The translations under genes were made by a program, and so were the position numbers. The notes below the pieces were generated by a model. The model had not been told where the DNA came from and ran no database searches. It saw only the letters and a program-made list of their open reading frames with translations. DNA of 64,000 bases, taken from assembly GCF_025548555.1 (NCBI RefSeq), contig NZ_JAJLPA010000006.1, forward strand, positions 62,001 through 126,000, written 5' to 3'. The stretch's first letter is position 1. The number at the start of each line of letters is the position of its first letter. Origin of the DNA: Sphingomonas sp. A2-49 (GTDB lineage: Bacteria > Pseudomonadota > Alphaproteobacteria > Sphingomonadales > Sphingomonadaceae). Shown piece by piece: positions 7,562 to 15,110 of the stretch.

Positions 7562-10500
7562 ACGTGGCCTGCGCGCCGCCCTGCGCATCGGCACGGCCGC
7601 GCTGGCGTCGGTCCTCGCCACCGGCGCCGGGGCACAGGTCGCGCGGCCGACCGAAAACCTCGCGGCGCCGGTCAGGACCTTCGGGCGGGTCAGCTACGAC
7701 GCGCGCTCGCTGATGATCGACGGCAAGCGACAGGTGATCTGGTCCGCCGAATTCCACCCCTTCCGCCTGCCGAGCCCCGACCTGTGGCGCGACGTGCTGC
7801 AAAAGCTGAAGGCGAGCGGGTTCAACACCGTCGCGCTCTATTTCGACTGGGGCTATCACAGCCCGAAGCAGGGCGTGTACGATTTCACCGGCATCCGGGA
7901 CATGGACCGCGTGCTGCGGATGGCGGCCGAGGAGGGGCTTTACGTCATCACCCGCGCCGGCCCCTATGTGAACGCCGAACTGTCGCGCGGCGGCTTTCCG
8001 GGGTGGCTGGTCAACCAGCGCGGCCGGGCGCGCACCGACGATCCGGCCTATATGGCGGCGGCGGACGAATGGCTGTCGCGGATCGACGCGATCATCGCGC
8101 GGCATCAAATCAACGGCGACGGCAAGGGCCATGCCGGCACCGTCATCCTCCACCAGATCGAGAACGAACTGGCGCTGACCACGCCCGCGCAGCGCCGCTA
8201 CATGGACCACCTGTACGCCCGGGCGCGTGCCGACGGCATCACCGTGCCGCTGTTCCACAACGATCAGGGCCGCAACGGCTATTGGGTGCCGGCGGGCAGC
8301 ACGGTCGAAACCGTCGTCCACGGCCCCGACGACCTGTACGCCTTCGACGGCTATCCCGGCGGCACTTGCACCGTGGCCGGCACGCCGACCCGCGGTTCCG
8401 CGGCGCCGGACTGGGGCTATTACGGTCCGGGCGGCGCGAAGGGCGGCGCCAGCGCCTCCCCCGATACCCCCGCGTTCCTCGCGGAATTCGGCGGCGGCTG
8501 GTTCGATTACTGGGGGTCGAACGGCGGCTACGAATGCAACGCGATCCAGCGCGGCAAGCGTTTCCAGCGGGTGTTCTACGGCACCAACCTCGCCAACGGC
8601 ATCGACATCCAGAGCGTCTACATGGGCTATGGCGGCACCAGCTGGGGCTGGCTGCCGGCGCCGGTGGTGTTCACCAGCTACGATTACGGCGCCGCCATCG
8701 CCGAGGCGCGGGAGCTGCGTCCGAAGGCGGAGGAAATGAAGCAGCTGGGCGGCCTGATCGCCACGGTGCCCGACCTTGCCGGCATGATCCCGGCCACCGC
8801 GGCGACGGCATCGTCGCCCAACGTGCAGGTCTATCACGACAGGAACCCCGACAGCGACGCGCGCTTCCTGATGGTGACGCACGCGCCGTCGAACGGCACG
8901 AGCGACGACGCCTTTACGATCACCGCCGACCTGCCCGACGGCCGCTACACCTTCCCCGCCACCGAACCGATGCGGCTGGACGGCTTCGACGCCAAGTGGC
9001 TGGTCGCCGGCGTGACCATCGGCGGCCAGCGGCTGGTCTATTCGACGTCGGAAGTGCAGGCCGCGCTGCGCACCGACGGCGGCGACCTGATGCTGCTCTA
9101 CGGCCGTACGGGCGAGAGCGGCGAGACGGCGTTGCGCTATACGTCCGCGCCGCAGGTGCGCGTGCTCGAAGGACAGGCGACCAGCCGCTTCGACGCGACC
9201 AGGGGCGACCTGCGCCTGAACTACGCGCATCGGGGCCGCGCGGTCGTCCGGATCGCGGGCGGCGGACGCCCGCCGCTGACGCTGATCCTCGCCGACGAGG
9301 CGGAGGCGGTCCGCTACTGGCGACAGGGTCCGGCGCTGGTCCGCGGGCCGGGGCTCGTCCGCACCGTCACGGCGAAGCGCGGCACGCTCGACCTCACCGG
9401 CGACACGCGTGAGGACACCCCGCTGGAAATCTGGGCGCCCGCCGCGATCCGCTCGATCCGCTGGAACGGCGCCGGCGTCGCCACCCGGACGACGGCGGTC
9501 GGCAGCCGCGTGGCCACGCGCCCGCTCGCCGGCCCCGCACCCGTCACGTTGCCCACGCTGGCATGGCGCAGCGCCTTCGGCTCGCCCGAGGCGCAGCCCG
9601 GCTTCGACGACCGCCGCTGGCAGGCGGCCGGGGGCAAACCCTATGCCAGCATTACCGCCCGGCCCGATGGCCAGCCGAACCTGTCGATGGACGCCTATGG
9701 CTTTCACGACGGCGACGTCTGGTATCGCGGCCGGTTCACCGGCACGCCCGATGCACGGCAGATCGCGCTCTACTATGGCGCCGGCGGGTCCGGCATGGTG
9801 CAGGTCTGGATCGATGGCGCCTTCGTCGGCCAGCACGAGCTCCCCGGCGGCCTGCCCCGCCCGATCACCACCGGCACCGCCCGCTTCGACCTGCCCGCCA
9901 CGGCGCAGGGCCCGCGCGAGCATGTCGTCAGCATCATGGTCCGCAACAACGGCCATAACTGGGACCTCGACAGCGACGATGCGCACAAGGAGGCCCGCGG
10001 GCTGATCTCCGCCTCGATCGAGGCGCCCGGCGGACGCAGCTTCGCGATCCCGATCGCGTGGAAGGTACAGGGGCGACAGGGCGGCGAGGACCTGCCCGAT
10101 CCCGCCCGCGGCCCCGCCAACACCGGCGGCCAATATGGTGAGCGCAACGGCTGGCACCTGCCCGGCTTCGACGACGCCGCATGGCAGGCCCCGGCGGCGA
10201 CGGTGCGACCCGGCACCACCTGGTATCGCACCCGCTTCGACCTGGCCTTGCCAAAGGGTCAGGATACCACCGTCGCGATCGCGTTCGGCGACACCGCCAC
10301 CCCGCGCTCGGTCGCGAAATACCGCGCGTCCATCTTCGTCAACGGCTGGAACATGGGCCAGTTCATCGCCCATGTCGGCCCCCAGCGCGTGTTCCCGATC
10401 CCCGAAGGCGTGCTCGACCACCACGGCCGCAACACGATCGCGCTCGCCGTCATCAGCGACGGCGCGCCCGGCGACGTGCTGGAGCCGGTGAAGCTCGTGA

Positions 10501-10583
10501 CGCTGCGCTCCGTGCGCGGCGGCATTCCCGTATCCCGCGTCGCGGCGCCCTCGCGCCCCGACCAGCTCATCCAGGAGAAGTAA
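7554..10583 (+). CDS. beta-galactosidase, glycoside hydrolase family 35
   Basis: A 1009-residue secreted enzyme with a signal peptide (about 1-27, ending AGA). The GH35 TIM barrel (about 40-370) carries ILHQIENELAL, with the acid/base Glu205, and FLAEFGGGWFDYW, with the likely nucleophile Glu311. The C-terminal half holds beta-sandwich modules typical of large GH35 enzymes (jelly-roll near 680-770 and 860-960). GH35 enzymes remove terminal beta-galactose; rhamnogalacturonan I carries galactan side chains, which fits this cluster. The ATG at 7554 overlaps the end of rhaM, and the stop lies one base before the next start codon. Confidence 0.9.
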   Translation: MTERGLRAALRIGTAALASVLATGAGAQVARPTENLAAPVRTFGRVSYDARSLMIDGKRQVIWSAEFHPFRLPSPDLWRDVLQKLKASGFNTVALYFDWGYHSPKQGVYDFTGIRDMDRVLRMAAEEGLYVITRAGPYVNAELSRGGFPGWLVNQRGRARTDDPAYMAAADEWLSRIDAIIARHQINGDGKGHAGTVILHQIENELALTTPAQRRYMDHLYARARADGITVPLFHNDQGRNGYWVPAGSTVETVVHGPDDLYAFDGYPGGTCTVAGTPTRGSAAPDWGYYGPGGAKGGASASPDTPAFLAEFGGGWFDYWGSNGGYECNAIQRGKRFQRVFYGTNLANGIDIQSVYMGYGGTSWGWLPAPVVFTSYDYGAAIAEARELRPKAEEMKQLGGLIATVPDLAGMIPATAATASSPNVQVYHDRNPDSDARFLMVTHAPSNGTSDDAFTITADLPDGRYTFPATEPMRLDGFDAKWLVAGVTIGGQRLVYSTSEVQAALRTDGGDLMLLYGRTGESGETALRYTSAPQVRVLEGQATSRFDATRGDLRLNYAHRGRAVVRIAGGGRPPLTLILADEAEAVRYWRQGPALVRGPGLVRTVTAKRGTLDLTGDTREDTPLEIWAPAAIRSIRWNGAGVATRTTAVGSRVATRPLAGPAPVTLPTLAWRSAFGSPEAQPGFDDRRWQAAGGKPYASITARPDGQPNLSMDAYGFHDGDVWYRGRFTGTPDARQIALYYGAGGSGMVQVWIDGAFVGQHELPGGLPRPITTGTARFDLPATAQGPREHVVSIMVRNNGHNWDLDSDDAHKEARGLISASIEAPGGRSFAIPIAWKVQGRQGGEDLPDPARGPANTGGQYGERNGWHLPGFDDAAWQAPAATVRPGTTWYRTRFDLALPKGQDTTVAIAFGDTATPRSVAKYRASIFVNGWNMGQFIAHVGPQRVFPIPEGVLDHHGRNTIALAVISDGAPGDVLEPVKLVTLRSVRGGIPVSRVAAPSRPDQLIQEK

Positions 10584-10584
10584 C

Positions 10585-11700
10585 TTGGCCGCCCTCACCC
10601 ATGACATCCCGCGCCAGGAGGTCACCGCCGCCATCGCCAAGCTGATGGACAACCTCGTCAACATCAAGGACGAGACGGGCGAGTTCCTGCTCCATCTGGA
10701 GGACGGCCGGATCATCGACACCAAGGGCTGGGCCGGCTGGGAATGGACGCATGGCGTCGGCCTGTTCGGCATGTGGCGCTATTACGAACAGACCGGCGAC
10801 CGGGCCGCGCTGGCGATCATCAAGCAATGGTTCGAGGATCGCTTCGCCGAGGGCACGCCGACCAAGAACATCAACACCGTCGCGCCCTTCATAACGCTCG
10901 CCTACCTGTACGAGCACGAGCCCGATCCGCGCTACATCCCCTATCTCGACACCTGGGCCGAATGGCTGATGGCGCCCGACGGCCTGCCCAAGACCGAGGA
11001 AGGCGGCTTCCAGCACATCGTCTACAACGACGAGAATCCGGGCGAGATGTGGGACGACACGCTGATGATGAGCGTGCTCCCGCTCGCCAAGATCGGCCTG
11101 CTGCTGAACCGCCCGCATTATGTCGAGGAGGCGAAGCGCCAGTTCCTCGTCCATATCAAGTATCTGTTCGACAGGAAGACCGGGCTCTGGTTCCACGGCT
11201 GGGACTTCAACGGCCGGCACAATTTCGCGGAGGCGCTGTGGGCGCGCGGCAATTGCTGGGTGACGATCGCGATCCCCGAGATCATCGAAATCCTCGACCT
11301 GCCCCAGGGCGACGCGCTGCGCCTGTTCCTGATCGACACGCTCGCGGCGCAGGTGAAGACCCTGTCCGAGACGCAGGATGCCGAGACGGGCCTGTGGCAC
11401 ACGCTCATCATGGACCCGACGAGCTATCTGGAAGCGTCGGCGACCGCGGGCTTCGCCTACGGCATCCTGAAGGGCGTGCGGAAGGGCTACCTGCCGCGCC
11501 ATTACGAGGCGGTCGGGATCAAGGCGGTGCGCGGCGTCCTCGCCAATATCGACGCGGCGGGCGAGCTGAAACAGGTGAGCTTCGGCACCGCGATGGGCGA
11601 CACGCAGCAATTCTACAAGGACATCGCGCTCACCTCGATGCCCTACGGCCAGAGCCTCGCGATGGTCGCGCTGGGCGAGTTCCTCCGCACCTATATCTGA
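10585..11700 (+). CDS. unsaturated rhamnogalacturonyl hydrolase, GH105 (YteR-like)
   Basis: A 371-residue (alpha/alpha)6-barrel protein starting with TTG at 10585, preceded by CAGGAGAAG; no ATG fits. Family motifs are GWEWTHGVGLFGMWRYY, EMWDDTLMMSVLPLA (with the catalytic-type Asp) and ALWARGNCWVTIAIPE. GH105 enzymes hydrate and release the unsaturated galacturonate left by PL11 or PL4 lyases, so this gene completes the product chain of the lyase at the left edge. No signal peptide is visible, so a cytoplasmic location is likely. It follows the GH35 stop by one base and is probably cotranscribed with it. Confidence 0.92.
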   Translation: MAALTHDIPRQEVTAAIAKLMDNLVNIKDETGEFLLHLEDGRIIDTKGWAGWEWTHGVGLFGMWRYYEQTGDRAALAIIKQWFEDRFAEGTPTKNINTVAPFITLAYLYEHEPDPRYIPYLDTWAEWLMAPDGLPKTEEGGFQHIVYNDENPGEMWDDTLMMSVLPLAKIGLLLNRPHYVEEAKRQFLVHIKYLFDRKTGLWFHGWDFNGRHNFAEALWARGNCWVTIAIPEIIEILDLPQGDALRLFLIDTLAAQVKTLSETQDAETGLWHTLIMDPTSYLEASATAGFAYGILKGVRKGYLPRHYEAVGIKAVRGVLANIDAAGELKQVSFGTAMGDTQQFYKDIALTSMPYGQSLAMVALGEFLRTYI

Positions 11701-11709
11701 CCGTGCCGT

Positions 11710-11790
11710 CCTCACCCTTCGCCGCCTTCGGCGTCTTTTCCCTCTCCCGATGGGAGAGGGAGGGCGGCCCACAGGGCCGGAAGGGTGAGG
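11710..11790. repeat. nested inverted repeat between GH105 and transporter genes
   Basis: Outer arms CCTCACCCTTC (11710-11720) and GAAGGGTGAGG (11780-11790) enclose a perfect 9-base stem CCCTCTCCC-GAT-GGGAGAGGG (11740-11760). There is no T run, so this looks more like an interspersed palindromic element than a classic terminator. It could still dampen expression of the transporter relative to the enzymes. Confidence 0.65.
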
Positions 11791-11816
11791 ACAGGCCACC
11801 AGCCGAGTAAACACGC

Positions 11817-13358
11817 ATGGCCACCGACCCCATCGCCGCCACCCCGATCATGCCGACCGCCCCGGCACGTCCGGTGCGCTGGTACAATCTGCTCGCCTAT
11901 GGCTCGAACGACGTGCTGGGCGCGGGGTCGATGGCGGTCATCTCGACCTGGATCCTCATTTTCTACACCAGCTTCTGCGGCCTGTCGGCGGCGCAGGCGA
12001 CGATCATCTTCGGGGTGGCGCGCGTGCTCGACGCCTTCACCAGCCCGATGATCGGCCACCTGTCCGACAACATCGGCCGGACGTGGCTCGGCCGCCGCTT
12101 CGGCCGGCGGCGGTTCTTCATCCTCGCCGCGATCCCGCTGCTGCCGTCGTTCGCGATCATGTGGGTCGCGGGGCAGAGCTTCTGGTATTATCTCGTCACC
12201 TACGTCCTGTTCGAGATGGTCTATGCGATGGAGATCATCCCGTACGAGACGCTCGCCAGCGAAATGGCGACCGATTACCGCACCAAGGCGAAGTTCGCCG
12301 GTGCGCGCATCCTGTGCGGCCAGTGTTCGGCGATCGCCGCCGCGTTCCTGCCGGCGTGGCTGATCGCCTGGCTCGGGCCGGATTCGCCCGACACGTACCT
12401 GTACATGGGCGTGATCTTTTCCGTGCTGTTCATGGGAGCGGCGGGCCTGCTGTTCGCGTTCAGCTGGGAACGCCAGCGTCCGCCCGAACTGGCGGAGGCG
12501 GAGGCGCGCGACAAGCCGACGCTCGGTGCCGCCTTCGTGGCGCTGTACCGCAACCTGTTCTCGACGCTGCGCATCCGGGCGTTCCGCCTGCACCTCGGCA
12601 TGTACCTCGGCGGCTATATCAGCCAGGACATCTACAACGCGGCCTTCACCTATTTCGTGATCTTCGCGCTGGCCGGATCGACCGCGATCGTCGGCCAGCT
12701 GGTCGGCGTGACCTATATCGTCCAGCTGGTCGCGGTGGTGCTCGCGATCAACTTCGCGCTGCGCCTGTCGCCCGCCGCCGCCTATCGCTTCGCGGCGCTG
12801 AGCTTCGGGATCGGCGTCGTCATCTTCCTCGCCATGTATGTCGCCGGCTATACCGCGACGTCGGCGCTGTTCTGGCTGCCGGTGGTGTTCGCCGGCCTCG
12901 GCCGCGGCGCGCTCAACTACATCCCCTGGGCGACCTACAATTACATGGCCGACGTCGACGAGATCGTCACCGGCCGCCGCCGCGAGGGCGCGTTCGCGGG
13001 CGTGATGACCTTCGTGCGCAAGATGAGCCAGGCGCTGGCGGTGATTTTGGTCGGACAGGTGATGCAGGCGTCGGGCTTCGTGTCCAAGGCGACGACGCAG
13101 AGCCCCGCCGCGATCGCCGCGATCGTCGGCGTGCTGGGCGCGGGGACGATCGCGATGCTGGTGTTCGGCGTGCTGGTGTCGACGCGCTTCCGCCTCGACC
13201 CGCGCACGCACGCGATCCTGCTCGACGAGATCGAGCGCTTCCGTGCCGGCGAGCGCCGCCCCGCGGACGTCGAGCGCGCGCGGGTGGTGGAGGACCTGTC
13301 GGGCTGGTCGTACGACCGGCTGTGGGGAAACAATCCGGTGGCGGGATCGGGGCGGTAA
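11817..13358 (+). CDS. MFS transporter, glycoside-pentoside-hexuronide (GPH) symporter type
   Basis: A 513-residue polytopic membrane protein with about 12 hydrophobic segments. The GPH-like N-terminal half shows YNLLAYGSNDVLGAGSM, DAFTSPMIGHLSDN and a basic loop GRRFGRRRFF, with the typical YETLASEM further on. GPH carriers use Na+ or H+ to import glycosides and uronides across the inner membrane. Its position at the end of the locus suggests it carries unsaturated rhamnogalacturonan disaccharides or rhamnose into the cytoplasm for GH105 and the dehydrogenase. The substrate is inferred only from context. Confidence 0.85.
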   Translation: MATDPIAATPIMPTAPARPVRWYNLLAYGSNDVLGAGSMAVISTWILIFYTSFCGLSAAQATIIFGVARVLDAFTSPMIGHLSDNIGRTWLGRRFGRRRFFILAAIPLLPSFAIMWVAGQSFWYYLVTYVLFEMVYAMEIIPYETLASEMATDYRTKAKFAGARILCGQCSAIAAAFLPAWLIAWLGPDSPDTYLYMGVIFSVLFMGAAGLLFAFSWERQRPPELAEAEARDKPTLGAAFVALYRNLFSTLRIRAFRLHLGMYLGGYISQDIYNAAFTYFVIFALAGSTAIVGQLVGVTYIVQLVAVVLAINFALRLSPAAAYRFAALSFGIGVVIFLAMYVAGYTATSALFWLPVVFAGLGRGALNYIPWATYNYMADVDEIVTGRRREGAFAGVMTFVRKMSQALAVILVGQVMQASGFVSKATTQSPAAIAAIVGVLGAGTIAMLVFGVLVSTRFRLDPRTHAILLDEIERFRAGERRPADVERARVVEDLSGWSYDRLWGNNPVAGSGR

Positions 13359-13398
13359 GCCCTGCCTGGATGACGTTCGCCCGCCTGCGCTGGGTCGG

Positions 13399-13418
13399 GG
13401 ATCGTACCGTAACGATCC
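13399..13418 (+). terminator. small palindrome after the transporter gene
   Basis: GGATCGT and ACGATCC form a 7-base stem with a 6-base loop, 40 bases after the transporter stop. It may be part of a terminator for the catabolic run, but no T tract follows. Confidence 0.35.
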
Positions 13419-13440
13419 GCCCTCCATCCCGCCGCGTCGT

Positions 13441-13533
13441 CGTCCCCGCGCAGGCGGGGATCCATATTCCATGACGTCGCCGCCCTGTCCCTGACGCTGC
13501 GTCGATGGATTCCCGTCTTCGCGGGAAATGACG
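13441..13533. repeat. interspersed palindromic element
   Basis: A left half with a TCCCCGC-GCAG-GCGGGGA hairpin (13443-13460) continues into TCCAT. A right half starts ATGGAT and contains a TCCCG/CGGGA hairpin. The two halves are imperfect inverted copies, forming a two-hairpin cruciform-like element. A GTCCCCGC/GCGGGGAC hairpin of the same type recurs at 50792-50811 in the ATP synthase operon. It sits between the convergent transporter and tmRNA genes. No coding sequence is visible in 13359-13640. Confidence 0.6.
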
Positions 13534-13639
13534 GATGGTGATGAAATCGGGACGCCATGTCGGCTGGCCCCGATAGCGACCGAAGGCGCCGGCGAATCGC
13601 GGACCGCGCTCTGCCGCCGCCAGCATGACGAGCGAGGAT

Positions 13640-14019
13640 GAAAACAGTGGGGAGCTTCTGTTGCCCGGTGCTCCCCGTACCGCTGGAATCCCTTCTGTTG
13701 CCCGGTGGGTCCAACCGCGTAATCTTGGAATAACCTCAGGCCGTTAGGCCCTCAGTTACGCCGCAATCGCGAGTGCTTCGTTATCGTTGGCACTTGTGTA
13801 ATGGGCCGTTGCGGTGGTCCCATTCCGAGCGAAAGACAGCGCTGTTCAACACACGTCGATCCTAGTTCGGCCCCGTCATCGACGCTGTTCCGGTACGCGG
13901 CGGCACGAGGCGCGCCACGATCGAAACAAGGTCGGTGGTGGAGCCGCCGGGTACTGCCCCCGGGTCCGCTGCGCCTATGTGACGCCACCGTTTATCGCCA
14001 TAGCCGGCTGGAAGCCGGC
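13640..14019 (-). ncRNA. ssrA: permuted two-piece tmRNA
   Basis: Read on the minus strand. The acceptor piece comes first and ends GGCTCCACCA (13945-13936) after a T-arm-like CCCGGGGGCAGTACCCGG. A spacer of about 60 bases (13935-13875) follows. The coding piece starts GGGGCCGAACTAGGATCGAC at 13874; its GGGGCCG pairs with CGGCTCC of the acceptor end. The tag frame (13791-13756) reads ANDNEALAIAA-stop. After the tag, CACCGGGCAACAGAAG occurs twice (about 13693-13711 and 13654-13669), the second inside a GGGGAGC/GCTCCCC stem. This acceptor-first order is the known alphaproteobacterial circular permutation, processed to two RNAs. tmRNA rescues stalled ribosomes. Both outer ends are approximate. 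Confidence 0.92.
13756..13791 (-). other. tmRNA tag-peptide reading frame
   Basis: On the minus strand, GCC AAC GAT AAC GAA GCA CTC GCG ATT GCG GCG TAA encodes ANDNEALAIAA and a stop. The first GCC is the likely resume codon. The C-terminal IAA fits a ClpXP degradation tag. Confidence 0.92.
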
Positions 14020-14025
14020 ACGACC

Positions 14026-14054
14026 CATATAGGCGACCCGCCGGGCGGCTGCAA
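14026..14054 (-). promoter_or_regulatory. sigma-70 type promoter of the tmRNA gene
   Basis: On the minus strand, TTGCAG (14054-14049) and TATATG (14031-14026) are separated by exactly 17 bases. This predicts an RNA start near 14019, about 80 bases before the CCA end of the acceptor piece. That is a sensible length for that piece. Confidence 0.6.
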
Positions 14055-14075
14055 TCCACGCCTTTCACTTGCCAC

Positions 14076-14101
14076 ATTATGGGGCCATAGCGCCCCATAA
14101 T
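14076..14101. promoter_or_regulatory. palindromic operator overlapping the Rrf2 start codon
   Basis: ATTATGGGGC (14076-14085) and GCCCCATAAT (14092-14101) are perfect inverted copies separated by six bases. The last two bases are the A and T of the regulator's ATG. Rrf2 proteins bind palindromes of about this size, so autoregulation is the simplest reading. The site also lies 22 bases upstream of the tmRNA -35 box. Confidence 0.65.
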
Positions 14102-14531
14102 GTTGACCCAGCGTTCCCGCTACGCGTTGCGTGCGATGCTTTTTCTGGCCGAAGCACCCGCCGCCACGCCTCCGATTCCGATGGGACGGATCGCCGTCGC
14201 CGCGAACGTGCCGCGCAAGTTCCTGGAACTGATCCTCGCCGACCTGCGCGATGCCGGACTGCTCAGCAGCACACGGGGCAAGATGGGCGGCTACGTCCTC
14301 GGCCGCCCCGCGCATCTCATCTCGCTGGGCGAGGTGATCCGCGTGATCGAGGGGCCGCTGGCGCTGGTGCCGTGCGTCAGCCGTACCGCCTACCGCCCCT
14401 GCACCGACTGCAAGAGCGAGGCGGATTGCGCCATCCGCCATGCGATGATGCGCGTGCGTGACGAGACCGCCCGCATTCTCGACGGCACCAGCCTGGCGGA
14501 TGCCACCGCGGACCAGCTGGTCGCCGCCTGA
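14100..14531 (+). CDS. Rrf2 family transcriptional regulator with four cysteines
   Basis: A 143-residue regulator. The winged helix-turn-helix (about 1-75: MLTQRSRYALRAMLFLAEA, VPRKFLELILADLRDAGL, GGYVLGRP) is followed by PCVSRTAYRPCTDCKSEADC, with four Cys that could bind an Fe-S cluster or sense redox state, as known for IscR, NsrR and RirA relatives. No ribosome site precedes the ATG, which lies inside a palindrome, so a leaderless transcript is plausible. It diverges from tmRNA and converges on mscL. The signal sensed cannot be read from the sequence. Confidence 0.9.
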   Translation: MLTQRSRYALRAMLFLAEAPAATPPIPMGRIAVAANVPRKFLELILADLRDAGLLSSTRGKMGGYVLGRPAHLISLGEVIRVIEGPLALVPCVSRTAYRPCTDCKSEADCAIRHAMMRVRDETARILDGTSLADATADQLVAA

Positions 14532-14555
14532 TCCCCCGCCCGCGGGAGCGGGGGA
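14532..14555. terminator. shared hairpin between convergent Rrf2 and mscL genes
   Basis: TCCCCCGC and GCGGGGGA form an 8-base stem directly after the Rrf2 stop and nine bases from the mscL stop. It could act in both directions. Confidence 0.55.
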
Positions 14556-14564
14556 CCGTCCGGA

Positions 14565-14999
14565 TCACACTCGCGGGCGGGCCTTCAGTTCGTCGCGGAT
14601 CTCGCGCAGCAGCGTCACGTCGGCCGGCTCGACCATCGGCGAAACCTCGGGCTTCGGCATCAGCCGGTTCACCGCGCGCACGATCAGGAAGATGATGAAG
14701 GCGACGATGACGAAATTCGCCGCCTGCGTGATGAACTCGCCGTAGCCGAGCAGCGGCACGCCCGCCTTCTTCAGCGCGGCATAGTCGGACAGCGATCCCG
14801 CATAATTGGCCGGCACCGGCCCCATGCGCAGGAAATAGCCCGAAAAATCGAGCCCGCCGAAGATCTTGCCGATGACGGGCATGATGACGTCCTCGGTCAG
14901 CGAGGTGACGATCTTGCCGAACGCGGCGCCGATGATGACCGCCACGGCCAGATCCAGCACGTTGCCGCGCGCGATGAAGGTTTTGAATTCCTTGAGCAT
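14565..14999 (-). CDS. mscL: large-conductance mechanosensitive channel MscL
   Basis: A 144-residue inner-membrane channel subunit of the usual length. The N-terminal amphipathic helix and first transmembrane segment (MLKEFKTFIARGNVLDLAVA, then VIIGAAFGKIV) are diagnostic. A second membrane segment (ANFVIVAFIIFLIVRAVNRL) and a charged C-terminal helix (LLREIRDELKARPRV) follow. MscL forms a homopentamer that opens under membrane tension to vent solutes on osmotic downshock. It is encoded divergently from lemA. Confidence 0.96.
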   Translation of the reverse strand: MLKEFKTFIARGNVLDLAVAVIIGAAFGKIVTSLTEDVIMPVIGKIFGGLDFSGYFLRMGPVPANYAGSLSDYAALKKAGVPLLGYGEFITQAANFVIVAFIIFLIVRAVNRLMPKPEVSPMVEPADVTLLREIRDELKARPRV

Positions 15000-15073
15000 A
15001 AGTCGCCATCCCTCTGTCTGTGCCCGACGCGTCGAGGGTAGGCGCCGATTCCCCCTTCGCCAACCCCGATCAC

Positions 15074-15093
15074 TGTCCTATATGGATAGGACA
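15074..15093. promoter_or_regulatory. perfect inverted repeat before lemA
   Basis: TGTCCTAT-ATGG-ATAGGACA is an 8-base perfect inverted repeat, 17 bases upstream of the lemA start and in the divergent gap with mscL. It is AT-richer than its surroundings and may overlap a -10 element, so an operator for lemA is plausible. Confidence 0.5.
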
Positions 15094-15110
15094 GACCTAG
15101 GAGGATGTTC

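Noticed and set aside
7413..10772. A 1119-codon minus-strand open frame opposite the GH35 gene
   Set aside because: Same antisense artefact; the plus-strand frame has GH35 catalytic motifs, a signal peptide and operon spacing.
15105..15110. Earlier ATG for lemA at 15105
   Set aside because: It abuts the AGGAGG ribosome site; the ATG at 15111 has a six-base spacing.
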